Assembly (NCBI GenBank): GCA_965215445.1
Contig: CBDCDT010000002.1
Span: 682,001 to 746,000, forward strand
Length of the DNA stretch: 64,000 bases
Source of the DNA: CBDBLK01 sp965215445
GTDB taxonomy: Bacteria; Bdellovibrionota; Bacteriovoracia; Bacteriovoracales; Bacteriovoracaceae
Direction of reading: 5' to 3'
Positions 35,754-45,193 of this stretch are shown here, one piece after another; the first letter of the stretch is position 1, and each line of letters begins with the position of its first letter. The notes beneath the pieces are model-generated. The model searched no databases, was not told the origin of the DNA, and worked only from the letters and a program-made list of their open reading frames with translations. The position numbers and the translations under genes are program-made.

Positions 35754-36059
35754 ATGGGCCGTCCTTTAAAAATTAGCAACCTGATAGAACAGGTGCATAA
35801 AAAGCTAGAGGCCGGTAAATATGGATATGGTAGCCATGCTGATAAAAGACTTCAAGAGAGGGCCATAACCCGATTAGAAGTCAAGCAAGCACTTAAAAAC
35901 GGCTACCATGAAAAACGAAAAGATGAATTTAAAGAAGAGTATGGTGTTTGGAACTACTCTATCCGTGGAAGAACAATAGACGAGAGGAATTTAAGAATTG
36001 CAATAAGTTTTGATAAATCCAATATGCTTATCATTACCGTAATAGATTTAGACAAATAA
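35754..36059 (+). CDS. DUF4258/RelE-like probable toxin
   Basis: The 101-residue basic protein has SHADKRLQERAITRLEVKQAL, the hallmark His/Arg start of DUF4258 proteins, followed by a beta region (YGVWNYSIRGRTID, NLRIAISFDKSNMLIITVID). DUF4258 members are usually RelE/BrnT-like toxins. An HTH gene follows closely, as expected for the antitoxin. The RNA target, if any, cannot be read from the sequence. The gene starts at the ATG nearest to the predicted transcription start. Confidence 0.7.
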   Translation: MGRPLKISNLIEQVHKKLEAGKYGYGSHADKRLQERAITRLEVKQALKNGYHEKRKDEFKEEYGVWNYSIRGRTIDERNLRIAISFDKSNMLIITVIDLDK

Positions 36060-36070
36060 AGGATATGATT

Positions 36071-36520
36071 ATGAACAAAAAAATTCAAAAATCTTATGTT
36101 GATTATGGTTTTGGTTTCGCAGTAAAAATCATCAATGCCCCTTTAGTAAAAATTCAAGGTGAATGGGTACTGGATATTAATTTTGAAAAATACGAAAAGG
36201 TCATTCTCCTTGCATTGGCCTTTAAACCAACCCGACTCACTGGCAACGAAATCAAGTTTATCCGTCATCACTTTGAAATGGATTTAAAAAGCTTTGGCAA
36301 AAGATTTGGAGATGTGGCCCACTCTGCCGTCATCAAATGGGAAAAATTCAAAGACAAACCCACAAATATGAACTGGGCGACGGAAAAGGATGTTCGACTG
36401 GCCATTGCCTATAAATTCAAACCCAAGACTTTCCAAAAAACTTATGAAGAATTCCAAGAGGCCGTTCCAAGAAAGGCCTATCGAATTACTATCGACACTT
36501 CAGCTTTGATGGCAGCGTAG
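36071..36520 (+). CDS. HTH antitoxin partner of the DUF4258 gene
   Basis: AAAGGA overlaps the end of the toxin gene and fits the ATG at 36071 better than the one at 36065, giving 149 residues. The C-terminal half contains an XRE/MqsA-type helix-turn-helix (LTGNEIKFIRHHFEMDLKSFGKRFGDVAHSAVIKWE). The N-terminal part should bind the toxin. The palindrome over the shared promoter suits autorepression. The toxin-before-antitoxin order is as in MqsRA and HigBA. Confidence 0.72.
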   Translation: MNKKIQKSYVDYGFGFAVKIINAPLVKIQGEWVLDINFEKYEKVILLALAFKPTRLTGNEIKFIRHHFEMDLKSFGKRFGDVAHSAVIKWEKFKDKPTNMNWATEKDVRLAIAYKFKPKTFQKTYEEFQEAVPRKAYRITIDTSALMAA

Positions 36521-36591
36521 GTTTTTTAATTATAGAGTTCTTTGGAAAGAAAAAATTCAAAATAGACAAAGATATAGCTGTATTAAAATTT

Positions 36592-37284
36592 TTATTCCTT
36601 ATTTCTAGTAAATGAACTTGCAAAAAGTCCTGATGGAACTGAAATAATACCAATTCCGATGATTAGTATAAGGAAGGTGAAAATTTTTCCACCTGTCGTT
36701 ATAGGATAAATATCACCGTAGCCTACAGTTGTCAGAGTCGCTACAGACCACCATAGTGCATGAGGAATAGATTTAAATATTTCAGGCTGGGCCTCATGTT
36801 CAAAATAATAGATTCCTGTGGCTGACAGATATAGCAGCATAAGATTAAGGCAAAAGAACACAACAAGTTCTTCTTTTATATCGAGAAAAGAATCTTTGAA
36901 TCTATTTAGGGCTTTAGAGTATCTTACTAATTTTAAAATACGAAAAAATTTTAAGAATCTTAATACACGAATAAATCTAAAATCAAGGAAATTCATGGAC
37001 AAGATTATTGATGGAAGAATAGAAATGATGTCAACAAGCCCATAAAAGCTAAAAATAAATTTAAATTTTCTTTCAGAAAAGTAAATTCTTGCCAAGTATT
37101 CTAAAGAAAAGGCTGAAACAAAAAAAACTTCTGACCAATCCCAAAAACTTTTATACTTATATTTTAAACTTGGCATAGTTTCTAATGATGCCTGCAAGAC
37201 GGAGGCAATTATTAAAACTTGAATTAAAATTTCAATGCGTTCACGGTTTTTAAAAACACATTTTATTTTTTCTTTTATCATCAT
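36592..37284 (-). CDS. Voltage-gated-type potassium channel (6 TM)
   Basis: The 230-residue protein has the Kv plan of S1-S6. The S4 segment at about residues 102-122 carries regularly spaced Arg and Lys (FRFIRVLRFLKFFRILKLVR). The pore helix is followed by the K+ selectivity filter TVGYGD at 186-191. It ends shortly after S6, without a cytoplasmic regulatory domain. It should sit in the inner membrane and conduct K+. Either of two adjacent ATGs (37284, 37281) may start it. It is a single gene without an operon partner. Confidence 0.92.
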   Translation of the reverse strand: MMIKEKIKCVFKNRERIEILIQVLIIASVLQASLETMPSLKYKYKSFWDWSEVFFVSAFSLEYLARIYFSERKFKFIFSFYGLVDIISILPSIILSMNFLDFRFIRVLRFLKFFRILKLVRYSKALNRFKDSFLDIKEELVVFFCLNLMLLYLSATGIYYFEHEAQPEIFKSIPHALWWSVATLTTVGYGDIYPITTGGKIFTFLILIIGIGIISVPSGLFASSFTRNKE

Positions 37285-37517
37285 GCTTTGCTTTATCTAT
37301 TTCAGTGTATTAAATTGTTATTCTATCACTTTCATTAATTTATTTCGCTCGCTCTTGCCAAGAAGATTTACAAATTTGTCAGAGTTAGCAATTGTAGAAA
37401 TGAGAACAGAAATACTTGCATCTAGTATCCATGATTATATTTTTGTCTTTCTTCTAAATTTTTCACACGAAAAAGAAAAAAATAATATCCACAATAAAGA
37501 TAAAAGGTGCATAAAGC

Positions 37518-39608
37518 TTAAAGCACTTCAACAAGATACGCTGACTCGGAACAAAATGATTGTAAATAGTCCGTTGTGCCGTCTTGATATTCGACCTTGA
37601 TGTTGAAGATGCCTGGGGTTTCGCCGAGGAGAAAGGCCTTTTGAGTGGCGTTGGTTACGTCTTCGGAGAAAATGCCATTTTTGTCGAGGAAGGTTTTTCT
37701 AAAGGACATGGCACCGTGGCGGTCGTCGCCGTCAGCGGTAAAGTTTTGCAAGGGTTTGTCGAAGTTCATCTGCACGATACATGGCCCTTCGAGGTCGTTT
37801 AATTCGTGTACGGCAAAAATGTTATCAATAAAATCTTGGCTGGGAATTTCTAATTTTTCCCGATTGTTGAAACCTACAAAAAGGCGGCCATCGGTGCGGG
37901 CCAAATCGACAAAATGGCGTGCTCCCAGAGGACGCGCGGGGAAAAGTGCTTCAAAGCGATTAAGGCCTTCCTTGGCAAATTCAACGTCAGCACCAAAGAC
38001 GCGAATATTTTCGCGGGGAAACTCCAACTCTGATGCCTTGACGCTCAATGAACGCCTTTCAAAAAGGGAAATAGTTTTGAGTTCAGTAGAAGCAATGTGC
38101 CCCGATTCAAAAAGCACTTCATCGGAAACCACATGGCCTATTTTTTGGGCGGCCTGACCATTCGGCAGTAAAAATTGAATCAGCACGTTGCCCGCATCGA
38201 CTCCAGCGTAAAGAACGTAACGACAATCTTTTAGGGCATCGACAACTTTAAAATTTTGGTTCAAGAAAAAACGGCCCTGGTATTCTCTGTCAATGTCTAC
38301 ATCATCGAGGTGTTCTCCAAGATCGACGAGTAAAAATCCGCCGTATTCACCGATGGCGTTTTCTTCGATAAAACGCTCTATGGTCCCTTGGGTAAGCATG
38401 GGAACGACGAGTTCTTGGGTATCCAAACTGAGAGGAATCTCAATTTTTGTTCGCATCACCCCTTGGCGGATAAGCGTGCCCCGCAAGAGTGATTCGGAAT
38501 CATTTAATATCTCAGTAAAAGAAATGCTACCTGACTCATCGGCACTAAATGTTTGATTCTTGTCATAATCGGGGATGAGCTGAAAGGAGGAAATAGCGCG
38601 CCCGCTTTGGTTATTAATTTCGACCTCAAAGGCACGCAGAAGAGTCGATATTTCTTCCCTCTTTTGCATACTCATTGCCTGAGTAGTCATCACTGTTTGG
38701 ATAGTCACGGGGGTTTGTGCTGCCTTTTGAGTGGCCACTTTTCTTTTTGGTGTACCCAAGTTTTTGATTTCGCGATGGATGGCCTTACCTACAGTGGAAG
38801 AAAGGGGCACTTGAGACAGTGCTCGAATAGAGTTTTGCACGGGAAGCTTTGTGCCCGAATGGGTTTTGGTCACAACATCCTCTACGGCCTGAGTCTTCTG
38901 AATTTCGTGTCCTTCGTCCTCTTGTGTGTATGCATAAAAGACAGGGAGATCATTGCTGCCTTCTGCATTTTGCAAGGCCTTTTCCTCTTTAGTCTCTTGA
39001 GCATTCTCAGCAATTTGAGGGGTTTTTTCAACAGAAAGAGGGGCGGAGGCCGGGATCTCGGGAATTTGCCTGGCCAAAAGTTGCCTGGAGGCCTCTTCTT
39101 TTTCAAGTTGTGCGAGCCGGTTATTCAAGTCCAATTTCTGAAAGTAATTACTCCATGTGATTGTTTGGATAGGTTCGGCCACAAAGCCATAATGTTCGAC
39201 GAGTTCCTTGTCGTTGATGGCCTCTATTTTTTGATCACTTTGAATATTTTTTGCAAGAACAATTTCCTTATCACTTAAAAGTAAAAGGCCATTTTCCTCG
39301 TTGAGATTTTTGGGGACATCTTGGATAACAATTCTTTTTTCTACTTTTCTCTTGGGCCTTGTCACTTTTCTAGCGACCTTTTTGGCCGGTGCCGGCGCAA
39401 GGGCAGCAGTCCTGAAGCTCACCTCGGGAATTTTCATTTGAGAGAGGTTTTGACCAAGTTTGCGAACGCTTGAGAAGGCCTGGCCAATGTCGATAAAAAC
39501 GGCCTCTTCTTCATCAAAGTGTGGCACTGACGAAACAGTTCCCCCTGAACCGAGAAAAAGCTCGGCAAAAGCGTAGAGTACGAAGAGAAAGAAGCTTTTG
39601 ATTTCCAT
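37518..39608 (-). CDS. Large exported or membrane-anchored protein, unknown
   Basis: The start at 39608 has AAGGA at good spacing and gives 696 residues. A hydrophobic N-terminal segment (residues 4-20) looks like a signal or anchor. A Lys/Arg/Pro/Ala-rich stretch follows (PAPAKKVARKVTRPKRKVEKR), then a low-complexity Glu/Gln/Ala region to about residue 300. The C-terminal 370 residues are beta-rich and globular, with a likely Ig-like segment around residues 320-410 and a domain with GEYGGFLLVDLGEHLDDVDID. I recognise no family. It lies downstream of the ATP synthase operon on the same strand, after a 200-bp gap. Confidence 0.7.
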   Translation of the reverse strand: MEIKSFFLFVLYAFAELFLGSGGTVSSVPHFDEEEAVFIDIGQAFSSVRKLGQNLSQMKIPEVSFRTAALAPAPAKKVARKVTRPKRKVEKRIVIQDVPKNLNEENGLLLLSDKEIVLAKNIQSDQKIEAINDKELVEHYGFVAEPIQTITWSNYFQKLDLNNRLAQLEKEEASRQLLARQIPEIPASAPLSVEKTPQIAENAQETKEEKALQNAEGSNDLPVFYAYTQEDEGHEIQKTQAVEDVVTKTHSGTKLPVQNSIRALSQVPLSSTVGKAIHREIKNLGTPKRKVATQKAAQTPVTIQTVMTTQAMSMQKREEISTLLRAFEVEINNQSGRAISSFQLIPDYDKNQTFSADESGSISFTEILNDSESLLRGTLIRQGVMRTKIEIPLSLDTQELVVPMLTQGTIERFIEENAIGEYGGFLLVDLGEHLDDVDIDREYQGRFFLNQNFKVVDALKDCRYVLYAGVDAGNVLIQFLLPNGQAAQKIGHVVSDEVLFESGHIASTELKTISLFERRSLSVKASELEFPRENIRVFGADVEFAKEGLNRFEALFPARPLGARHFVDLARTDGRLFVGFNNREKLEIPSQDFIDNIFAVHELNDLEGPCIVQMNFDKPLQNFTADGDDRHGAMSFRKTFLDKNGIFSEDVTNATQKAFLLGETPGIFNIKVEYQDGTTDYLQSFCSESAYLVEVL

Positions 39609-39817
39609 TGCCATCCTTACTATTGTCTTGTCTATACCCCATGGGGAACAACAGGGTAGAACTTTCGAGTGGCCTTTTTCTGGCCAACAAAAGCATTTTT
39701 AGAGTGGCCAGTGAGGTTTCATGAATAATCAGACAAAAAGGAGTGCTTTCGAGTGTGACTAAGCAGCCCTCAAAACTTTCTATGAGGTGGGTAGGCAAAT
39801 GAGTTAAGTGCTGAAAA

Positions 39818-40240
39818 TTACTTGGCCGATTTTGCCAATTGAATACGCAACCTGGCCCTTTCCACTTTGCGGTGAAATTTGGTGATATTCTCGTCACTCA
39901 TGGAACCATTCACGCCTTGAAGGCGATCGAGGGCGTGCTTTAATGCCAATTCGGCCCTACTTTGGTCAATCTCGTGATGTTCTTCCAGAGTGTGAGAAAG
40001 GATGGTGACCTTATTTCCCAAAACTTTTCCAATGCCATAAGAGGCGGCAAAATGGCGGTCGGGATCACCAGCACCGCCAAAGAGGGAAATTTGGCCCACA
40101 GCAAGTTGAGCAATGATATGAGTATGTTCGGGAAGAATATTGATTTGTCCCCGCACGGTGGGAATAAGCAGCGATTCGGCCGGAATGTTTTGCGCCACAA
40201 CGCGGTTTGGGGTGAGAAGATCAACCGTAAAAAAATTCAT
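39818..40240 (-). CDS. atpC: ATP synthase epsilon subunit
   Basis: The 140-residue subunit has the beta-sandwich start MNFFTVDLLTPNRVVAQN and the PTVRGQINILPEHTHI block, then a short C-terminal helical hairpin. It couples the rotor to the catalytic head in the F1 sector. It is the last gene of the operon, 1 bp after atpD. Confidence 0.95.
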   Translation of the reverse strand: MNFFTVDLLTPNRVVAQNIPAESLLIPTVRGQINILPEHTHIIAQLAVGQISLFGGAGDPDRHFAASYGIGKVLGNKVTILSHTLEEHHEIDQSRAELALKHALDRLQGVNGSMSDENITKFHRKVERARLRIQLAKSAK

Positions 40241-40241
40241 G

Positions 40242-41660
40242 CTACGCTGTCACTTGAGCACGCAATTTCTGTGCTTTCTCTTTAACCATGTCAAGGCCAC
40301 CCACCAAGTAAAAGGCCTGTTCGGGCATATCGTCACATTCTCCGCTCAATATGGCCTTAAAAGAAGCGATAGTCTCTTCCATTTTTACAAATTGGCCGGG
40401 GATGCCGGTAAATTGTTCGGCCACAAAGAAAGGTTGTGAAAGGAATTTTTGAACCTTTCGCGCTCGCGCCACCAAAATTTTATCCTCTTCAGAAAGTTCA
40501 TCCATTCCCAAAATGGCAATAATATCCTGCAACTCCTTGTAGCGCTGAAGAATGGCCTGCACGGAACGCGCCACTTGATAATGTTCTTCGCCCACGATTT
40601 CCGGTGCCAAAACGGAAGAAGAAGAGGAAAGCGGGTCTACTGCCGGATAGATGCCAAGCTCTGCAATTTGTCGTGAAAGTTCTGTGGTAGCATCCAAGTG
40701 GGCAAACGTCGTCGCTGGTGCAGGATCAGTGTAGTCATCGGCGGGAACGTAAACCGCTTGAATCGAAGTGATGGAGCCATCATCGGTAGAGGTAATTCGC
40801 TCTTGCATGGCACCCATTTCCGTACCCAAAGTCGGCTGATAACCCACTGCCGAGGGGATGCGCCCGAGCAGTGCCGACACTTCCGAGCCGGCCTGGGTAA
40901 AACGAAAAATGTTGTCGACAAAAAAGAGCACGTCCTGCTTTGCTTCGTCGCGGAAATATTCCGCTACAGAAAGGCCCGTCAGTGCCACCCGCGCCCGCGC
41001 TCCCGGAGGTTCGTTCATCTGTCCGTAAACGAGGGCGGTCTTGTCGAGCACCCCCGATTCCTTCATTTCGTAATAGAGGTCGTTGCCTTCACGGGTTCGT
41101 TCTCCAACTCCGGCAAAAACAGAAAAACCTCCGTGTTGGGTGGCAATATTGTTAATCAATTCCATAATCAAAACAGTTTTCCCCACTCCAGCACCTCCAA
41201 AAAGTCCAATTTTTCCCCCTTTGAGATAAGGGGCCAACAAGTCGATGACTTTGATGCCGGTAAAAAAAGGTTCTTTTTCCGTCGATTGCTTTTCAAAAGC
41301 TGGTGCTTGACGGTGAATGGGATAAGATTTTGTGGCAGAAAGAGGGCCTATCTCATCAATGGGGTCGCCCGTGACATTGATAATGCGACCGAGAACTTCC
41401 TTTCCCACGGGTGCTTGAATTGGTTTTCCCGTATTTTCCACCTTCTGGCCGCGCGCCAGTCCTTCCGAAGCATCCATGGCAATGGTTCTGACCATATTGT
41501 CTCCAAGATGCTGGGACACTTCGAGAACCAAATTCCCCTGACGATCGTCGATCACTTTGTTGGTTACCCGAAGGGCGGTGTAAATAGCGGGCACATTGCC
41601 ATCGGTAAATTCAACGTCAACCACTGGCCCCATAACTTGTTTGATAATTCCTTCAGACAT
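40242..41660 (-). CDS. atpD: ATP synthase beta subunit
   Basis: The 472-residue catalytic subunit has Walker A GLFGGAGVGKTVLIMEL, the catalytic glutamate region GVGERTREGNDLY, Walker B DVLFFVDNIFRFTQAG and the signature PAVDPLSSSS. It makes or breaks ATP in the F1 head. It is intact and of normal length, downstream of atpG. Confidence 0.99.
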   Translation of the reverse strand: MSEGIIKQVMGPVVDVEFTDGNVPAIYTALRVTNKVIDDRQGNLVLEVSQHLGDNMVRTIAMDASEGLARGQKVENTGKPIQAPVGKEVLGRIINVTGDPIDEIGPLSATKSYPIHRQAPAFEKQSTEKEPFFTGIKVIDLLAPYLKGGKIGLFGGAGVGKTVLIMELINNIATQHGGFSVFAGVGERTREGNDLYYEMKESGVLDKTALVYGQMNEPPGARARVALTGLSVAEYFRDEAKQDVLFFVDNIFRFTQAGSEVSALLGRIPSAVGYQPTLGTEMGAMQERITSTDDGSITSIQAVYVPADDYTDPAPATTFAHLDATTELSRQIAELGIYPAVDPLSSSSSVLAPEIVGEEHYQVARSVQAILQRYKELQDIIAILGMDELSEEDKILVARARKVQKFLSQPFFVAEQFTGIPGQFVKMEETIASFKAILSGECDDMPEQAFYLVGGLDMVKEKAQKLRAQVTA

Positions 41661-41684
41661 TGTATTAGCTCCTATAGCTACTCT

Positions 41685-42554
41685 TTAAGCGTTGAGAGAC
41701 TCCGCACCGGAAACGACTTCGATAAGTTCTGTCGTAATCGCCGCTTGTCTCAATTTATTCATCTTCAAAGTAAGTGATTGGATGGCCTCTTTGCAATTGG
41801 TGACGGCACTATCCATGGCCGCCATACGCGACCCGTGTTCTGACGCCAGCGCATCCAACAAACAGGTGTAAACCGCACTCAAATAGGCCTCGGGAATGAG
41901 CGCATCCAAAATTTCCCGAGGATTGGGTTCGTATTTGAAATCAAAGAGAAATTTCTCTTTGAGTTTTTCTTTTTCCGCTTTATCCAAGATCATGGGCAAA
42001 ACTTTTTTGACGGTAGGTTTAAAAGAAATCGCCGAGCGAAAGACATTATAGGCGACGTAAACCTGCCCCCATTCTCCACTGGTAAAAAGTTCTGCCAACT
42101 CGGCCGCCACATTTTGTATTTCCCGATAACTCGGTTCTATCCTCTCAAACTCAAAGGTTTTGCCCTCGTTGACTTGGCCCTGTAACAATTCTCTGACCTT
42201 GCGGCCGATAAAATAAACCTTAAATTCTTCTTCGCTTTGACCTAAATAGCGCCTGACTTCTTTGGCCAGTTGAGAATTATATCCTCCGCAAAGGCCCTTG
42301 TTGGCGGAGATAACCAAAAGCACGGAACGCTTGTTGGAGGCGTCCCCCTGCAAATAGCGGTGGGTGTAGTTTTCCAGTAAAGTTGAAATTGTTTTGATGG
42401 TTTCTTCCAATTCCTGCGCGTAAGGGCGGGCACTCTGAATGGCGTGTTGGGCCTTGGACAATTTGGCCGCCGACACCAGCTTCATTGCTGTGGTAATTTT
42501 CAAAGTCCCCTTAGTGCTTTTGATTTTTTTCTTGAGTTCCTTGATATTGGCCAT
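41685..42554 (-). CDS. atpG: ATP synthase gamma subunit
   Basis: The 289-residue central-stalk subunit has the N-terminal coiled coil MANIKELKKKIKSTKGTLKIT, the ISANKGLCGGYNSQL block and the C-terminal MAAMDSAVTNCKEAIQSLTL helix. It rotates inside the F1 head. It lies between atpA and atpD, the normal order. Confidence 0.97.
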   Translation of the reverse strand: MANIKELKKKIKSTKGTLKITTAMKLVSAAKLSKAQHAIQSARPYAQELEETIKTISTLLENYTHRYLQGDASNKRSVLLVISANKGLCGGYNSQLAKEVRRYLGQSEEEFKVYFIGRKVRELLQGQVNEGKTFEFERIEPSYREIQNVAAELAELFTSGEWGQVYVAYNVFRSAISFKPTVKKVLPMILDKAEKEKLKEKFLFDFKYEPNPREILDALIPEAYLSAVYTCLLDALASEHGSRMAAMDSAVTNCKEAIQSLTLKMNKLRQAAITTELIEVVSGAESLNA

Positions 42555-42578
42555 TGCGCCTTACCGCCTTTCCTTTTC

Positions 42579-44087
42579 CTAGTATTTTTTAGTCGCCAAA
42601 AAATCTTTGATGATTTTATCCATCTCTTCCGCTTCAGAATCGGATATAACCTTGGCCTCTTTGAGGGAACTCACTAAATCAGCGTGGTGGTGATTGAAGT
42701 GGTCGATTAAATCTTTTTCGATCACTTGAATTTTATCTACAGGAACCGCATCTAAATGGCCTTTGGTCGCAGCGTAGATGACAATGACTTGTTCAATAAC
42801 ATCCATGGGCCGGTACTGGCCCTGTTTGAGTAATTCCACAAGTCTGGCCCCACGATCGAGTTGGCGGCGAGTGGCCTCGTCGAGGTCGGAACCGAACGCT
42901 GCAAATGCCTGCAATTCTCTATATTGGGCCAAATCCAAACGCAAAGTTCCCGCCACTTTTTTCATCGCCTTAATCTGCGCAGAACCTCCCACTCTCGACA
43001 CCGAAAGGCCGACGTTGACGGCGGGGCGAATCCCCGAGTTGAACAAATCTGTTTCCAGAAAAATTTGTCCGTCGGTAATGGAAATCACGTTGGTGGGAAT
43101 ATACGCCGAAACATCTCCTTCCTGAGTTTCAATAACCGGCAATGCCGTCAAGGAACCTGCGCCTTGTGCATCGGACATTTTAGCGGCCCTTTCGAGCAAT
43201 CTTGAGTGTAAATAAAAGACGTCTCCCGGAAAGGCCTCGCGCCCGGGTGGGCGGCGGAGAAGCAGGGACATTTGGCGATAGGCCTGGGCCTGTTTGGTCA
43301 AATCGTCGTAGATGATGACAGCGTGCTTGCCGTTGTCGCGGTAGTATTCCCCCATAGTACATCCCGTGTAAGGGGCCAAAAATTGTAAAGGTGCTGCATG
43401 TGAGGCAGTAGCCGAAACAATAATGGTATAATCCATCGCTCCCGCCTCGGTAAGTTTGCGGGCAACTTGCCTGACAGTAGATTGCTTTTGTCCAATGGCC
43501 ACATAAATGCAAACCACATCCTTGCCTTTTTGGTTAATGATGGTGTCGATGGCCACGGCGGTTTTGCCGGTTTTACGGTCACCAATAATCAACTCGCGCT
43601 GGCCGCGCCCGATGGGAATCATGGAATCTATCGCCTTAAGGCCGGTTTGCAAGGGTTCGTGAACCGACTTTCTGGGAATAATCCCCGGGGCCTTGACTTC
43701 GACCTTTCTCATCTCTTTGGAGTTGATGTCGCCCTTGCCGTCAATCGGCACTCCAATGGCGTTCACCACCCGACCAAGCAGCGCATCTCCCACGGCAACT
43801 TCGACAATTTTCTCTGTGCGCTTAACAGTGGTTCCCTCTTTAATATCGCTATCGTCGGCGAGAATGGCCACGCCCACATTGCTGGATTCCAGGTTGAGAA
43901 CCATGCCCTTGGTTCCGGTGGAAAATTCAACTAATTCCCCCGCCATCACATTGCGAAGGCCAAAGATGCGGGCAATTCCATCCCCAACGGTGAGAACAGT
44001 TCCCACTTCATCAACTTGCAGACGCACCTCAAAGTTGGCGATGCGGTCTTTAATAATACTGGTAATTTCTTCTGGGCCAATAGACAT
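42579..44087 (-). CDS. atpA: ATP synthase alpha subunit
   Basis: The 502-residue subunit has Walker A IIGDRKTGKTAVAIDTI, the VYVAIGQKQSTVRQV block and the ATPase signature PAVNVGLSVSRVGGSAQ. It forms the noncatalytic nucleotide sites of F1. It is full length and follows atpH. Confidence 0.99.
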   Translation of the reverse strand: MSIGPEEITSIIKDRIANFEVRLQVDEVGTVLTVGDGIARIFGLRNVMAGELVEFSTGTKGMVLNLESSNVGVAILADDSDIKEGTTVKRTEKIVEVAVGDALLGRVVNAIGVPIDGKGDINSKEMRKVEVKAPGIIPRKSVHEPLQTGLKAIDSMIPIGRGQRELIIGDRKTGKTAVAIDTIINQKGKDVVCIYVAIGQKQSTVRQVARKLTEAGAMDYTIIVSATASHAAPLQFLAPYTGCTMGEYYRDNGKHAVIIYDDLTKQAQAYRQMSLLLRRPPGREAFPGDVFYLHSRLLERAAKMSDAQGAGSLTALPVIETQEGDVSAYIPTNVISITDGQIFLETDLFNSGIRPAVNVGLSVSRVGGSAQIKAMKKVAGTLRLDLAQYRELQAFAAFGSDLDEATRRQLDRGARLVELLKQGQYRPMDVIEQVIVIYAATKGHLDAVPVDKIQVIEKDLIDHFNHHHADLVSSLKEAKVISDSEAEEMDKIIKDFLATKKY

Positions 44088-44112
44088 TTGTTACCTCTTC
44101 TTGGTTTACTTT

Positions 44113-44655
44113 TTAAGAGTTCAAAACTTGGGCCTTGAGACGGTCGAGCTGGCGATCCAATGAAATATCCCACTGGAAGTCTCCCACTGTGATTCGATGT
44201 CCCGCCGTCATCTGGTGATTGGGTTTATATTCAAGTTTTATTTCGGCATTTAATTTTTGACTGAGATATTTGTAAACTGCTTTTTCAAACTGGGGGGAGA
44301 GTTGATCGTCACTCCCTTCAATATTTCCACGCAAAAAACCTTTTTTCTCATCGTCTAAAACCACCAATTCCTTAAAAATCAGGGGAAATATTCCAATACG
44401 GCCCTGGCCAATTAAAAAATTGAAAGCATTTTTGGTCAAAGCAGACAACTTGAGACGATCCATAATTTCGCCTACGACTGCCGCTTTTTCTTCCAGCGTA
44501 AAGACATCGAGAAAGAGAACCGCCTCCAGCGAATTGCTTTGATTGACAACCTCACTGAATTTCGTCAGTTCACCAGCAATATCAATTTTTTGCTCAGTCC
44601 CCAACTGGTAAATCGACTTGGCATAACATTTTGCGACGGTCGCTTCTTTCATCAT
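44113..44655 (-). CDS. atpH: ATP synthase delta subunit
   Basis: The 180-residue protein starts ATVAKCYAKSIYQLG and ends with the OSCP-type domain (AEIKLEYKPNHQMTAGHRITVGDFQWDIS, the block before the last helix). It links F1 to the b subunits. It is 4 bp downstream of atpF. Two adjacent ATGs are possible starts. Confidence 0.92.
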   Translation of the reverse strand: MMKEATVAKCYAKSIYQLGTEQKIDIAGELTKFSEVVNQSNSLEAVLFLDVFTLEEKAAVVGEIMDRLKLSALTKNAFNFLIGQGRIGIFPLIFKELVVLDDEKKGFLRGNIEGSDDQLSPQFEKAVYKYLSQKLNAEIKLEYKPNHQMTAGHRITVGDFQWDISLDRQLDRLKAQVLNS

Positions 44656-44659
44656 CTTC

Positions 44660-45193
44660 CTAGTTCATGTGAGAAATAAGCCTTTGAGTCACTTTTTCCT
44701 TGAGAGCGTTGTCCCCGGCAATGACTGTCTTGGCCTTCTTCATAATCTCGTCTATAAATGCAGTATTGATTTGATTTCCGAGAGTGCGCTTTTCTTGAAT
44801 CATCTTGCGTTCAAAGTCCTGCTTTAAACGGTCAATATATTCTTGCATCTCTCGCTCTGCCCGAATAACGTAGCGTTCTCTTTCTCTCTCCATATCCTTG
44901 ACCATTTTTTGATGTTCGGATTTTATGGCCGCGATTTTCTTTTTGTAAGTATCGAGCCGGATTTGCGCCTGGCGATTTTTGTTTTCCGCCTGTTCGGCCA
45001 AAAACGTGACTTCCTCCGCATTTTTGTCAAAACTCTCCCGCATTGGCCCCCTCAATTTGAATATCAAAAAAGATAAAAGCACAATGAAATTCACCGCCGG
45101 CCACTTGAGATCGGAAATGCTGCCACCTCCCTCTCCGGCCGCTGCAATTGGGAGCATCCACATCAAATACAAAAAAATGGCAACCCCTTTCAC
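44660..45193 (-). CDS. atpF: ATP synthase b subunit
   Basis: The 177-residue product has an N-terminal signal-like stretch, a membrane helix (WPAVNFIVLLSFLIFKLRG) and then a long charged helix that forms the peripheral stalk. The cleavable-looking start before the helix is unusual for E. coli b but is seen in cyanobacteria and related b subunits. It overlaps the b' gene by 4 bp. Confidence 0.85.
   Translation of the reverse strand: MKGVAIFLYLMWMLPIAAAGEGGGSISDLKWPAVNFIVLLSFLIFKLRGPMRESFDKNAEEVTFLAEQAENKNRQAQIRLDTYKKKIAAIKSEHQKMVKDMERERERYVIRAEREMQEYIDRLKQDFERKMIQEKRTLGNQINTAFIDEIMKKAKTVIAGDNALKEKVTQRLISHMN

Noticed and set aside
37235..37600. A 121-codon plus-strand reading frame between the potassium channel and the large exported protein
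   Set aside because: It overlaps both real genes, has AT-rich low-complexity composition and no ribosome site or family features.
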